From assembly GCA_015655565.1 (NCBI GenBank), contig JAATEU010000226.1:1-6400 (forward strand): DNA of 6,400 nucleotides, in the 5' to 3' direction. The notes beneath the pieces are model-generated. The model was not told the origin of the DNA, searched no databases, and saw only the letters and a program-made list of their open reading frames with translations. How positions within the stretch are numbered: position 1 is the first letter of the stretch; the number at the start of each line of letters is the position of its first letter. This document shows, piece by piece, positions 5,513-6,400 of the stretch. The position numbers were made by a program, and so were the translations under genes. This DNA is from Clostridiales bacterium (GTDB taxonomy: Bacteria; Bacillota; Clostridia; Lachnospirales; Lachnospiraceae).

Positions 5513-6055
5513 ATGAATTTACCAAATAAAATAACAATTGTCAGAGTGTTCATGATTCCATTATTTTTGATATTTTTTCTTTTACCGGATATTCCTGCAG
5601 GTAAATATATTGCAGCGGTTGTTTTTATCCTTGCATGTCTGACGGATGCCCTGGACGGTTATCTGGCAAGAAAATATCATTTGATCACCAATTTTGGCAA
5701 ATTTGCGGATCCCTTGGCTGATAAGCTTTTAGTTTCGGCTGCATTGATATGTTTTGTTGAATTAAAGCTGGTTCCTGCCTGGATCATTATAATTATCATC
5801 TCAAGGGAGTTTATCATAAGCGGTTTCCGACTGGTGGCATCGGATAACGGAATTGTCATAGCTGCCAGTTATCTGGCCAAACTTAAAACAACAGCCCAGA
5901 TGATCATGTCAATTTTACTGATTATTAATTTGAATCAGCCTGTATTTAATTTGCTGGAACAAATATTTATATATTTATCCCTGATTTTAACCATAGCATC
6001 GTTAGTTGATTATCTGTATAAGAATCGAAAGGTTTTTTCTGAAAAAGGCAATTAA
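5513..6055 (+). CDS. pgsA: CDP-diacylglycerol--glycerol-3-phosphate 3-phosphatidyltransferase PgsA
   Basis: PgsA is an integral membrane enzyme that makes phosphatidylglycerophosphate from CDP-diacylglycerol and sn-glycerol-3-phosphate, the committed step to phosphatidylglycerol and cardiolipin. The CDP-alcohol phosphatidyltransferase signature D-x2-D-G-x2-A-R-x8-G-x3-D-x3-D is complete: Asp45, Asp48, Gly49, Ala52, Arg53, Gly62, Asp66, Asp70. These acidic residues bind the metal ions and act in catalysis. The N-terminal NLPNKITIVR and the later SREFIISGFR (97-106) are PgsA-type motifs. The usual GKxKT reads AKLKT (122-126) here. Several hydrophobic helices are evident (about 10-25, 31-44, 72-96, 130-165). 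Length, 180 residues, is typical. The start ATG is preceded by AAAGGAAG (5498-5505). It lies 29 nt after rimO and 12 nt before cinA, so it is surely cotranscribed. Confidence 0.95.
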   Translation: MNLPNKITIVRVFMIPLFLIFFLLPDIPAGKYIAAVVFILACLTDALDGYLARKYHLITNFGKFADPLADKLLVSAALICFVELKLVPAWIIIIIISREFIISGFRLVASDNGIVIAASYLAKLKTTAQMIMSILLIINLNQPVFNLLEQIFIYLSLILTIASLVDYLYKNRKVFSEKGN

Positions 6056-6061
6056 GGGAGG
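6056..6061 (+). promoter_or_regulatory. Ribosome binding site of cinA
   Basis: GGGAGG begins immediately after the pgsA stop TAA (6053-6055) and lies 6 nt before ATG 6068. The placement suggests terminating pgsA ribosomes can re-initiate on cinA. Confidence 0.8.
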
Positions 6062-6067
6062 ATTATC

Positions 6068-6400
6068 ATGATAGCAGAACTGATTAGTGTAGGCACCGAA
6101 ATATTACTTGGCAATATCGTTAATACAAATGCAAATTATTTATCGTTAAAATGTGCGGAACTTGGAATATCGAATTATTACCAGGTTTCGGTAGGCGATA
6201 ATAAAGAACGGCTGGAACAGACATTGGTTACGGCTTTATCCCGTTCCGACCTGGTTATATTAACCGGCGGACTGGGGCCGACAAAGGATGATTTAACAAA
6301 AGAAGTAACCGCAAAGGTATTGCAAAGAAACCTGATTGAGGATCCTCATACAAAGGAAAGGATTCAGGCTTATTTTAAGGAAAGAAATTTGAAGGATGTT
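6068..6400 (+). CDS. cinA: CinA family protein (competence/damage-inducible protein A), N-terminal part, truncated by window end
   Basis: The frame is open to the last base, giving 111 residues of a protein usually about 400-420 long. The visible part is the MoaB/Mog-like (MoCF-type) domain at the CinA N-terminus: ELISVGTEILLGNIVNTNA (4-22) and the loop LTGGLGPTKDDLTKE (65-79) are hallmark segments. In characterised CinA proteins this domain carries ADP-ribose pyrophosphatase activity, and a C-terminal domain, not visible here, has nicotinamide mononucleotide deamidase activity (PncC-like). Whether both are retained cannot be judged. In many Firmicutes cinA precedes and is cotranscribed with recA, which is the expected next gene. 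It follows pgsA after 12 nt with a GGGAGG ribosome binding site. Confidence 0.93.
   Translation, partial: MIAELISVGTEILLGNIVNTNANYLSLKCAELGISNYYQVSVGDNKERLEQTLVTALSRSDLVILTGGLGPTKDDLTKEVTAKVLQRNLIEDPHTKERIQAYFKERNLKDV

Noticed and set aside
5677..5859. 60-codon open frame on the - strand opposite pgsA
   Set aside because: It is an antisense shadow of the conserved CDP-alcohol phosphatidyltransferase core.
1..6400. CRISPR array, tRNA/rRNA gene, transposase or prophage remnant
   Set aside because: I saw no regularly spaced direct repeats, cloverleaf-like sequence or mobile-element protein motifs in any part of the window.

Overview
The window is ordinary, compactly coded chromosome from a low-GC Gram-positive bacterium. 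Purine-rich Shine-Dalgarno sites (GAGGAG, GGAGG, GGGAGG), the rimO-pgsA-cinA order and the protein flavour suggest Clostridia, probably Lachnospiraceae or a close relative. That placement is inference, since no marker gene such as rRNA is present.

Left block (1-2036, + strand). The window opens inside the last 155 codons of an aconitase-superfamily hydratase. Two bases after its stop begins folD, the bifunctional methylene-THF dehydrogenase/cyclohydrolase. A 74-nt gap holding a weak hairpin separates folD from a 215-residue protein of unknown function with a strongly basic tail.

Convergent junction (2037-2237). I see no convincing gene here, but the stretch is rich in inverted repeats. A nested 26-bp hairpin (2047-2108), U-rich on both sides, probably terminates transcription from both directions. 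A second fold lies at 2117-2197. The two share a recurring GCCGG/CCGGC core that allows competing pairings.

Middle (2238-3851, - strand). A 537-residue membrane protein of unknown function has three N-terminal transmembrane helices and a large, probably extracytoplasmic, beta-rich domain. It has a good extended -10 promoter and an unusually long predicted leader (about 130 nt) with two adjacent potential hairpins.

Right block (4110-6400, + strand). A divergently transcribed, tightly spaced operon contains rimO (ribosomal protein S12 methylthiotransferase), pgsA (phosphatidylglycerophosphate synthase) and the first 111 codons of cinA. This is a familiar Firmicutes housekeeping cluster that often continues into recA. 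The genes are linked by conserved order, not by a shared pathway: translation accuracy, anionic phospholipid synthesis and nucleotide repair/competence.

I found no CRISPR array, tRNA or rRNA gene, transposase, phage gene or recognisable defence or biosynthetic system. The parts most worth a second look are the structured convergent spacer, the long leader of the membrane-protein gene, and the two unassigned proteins.
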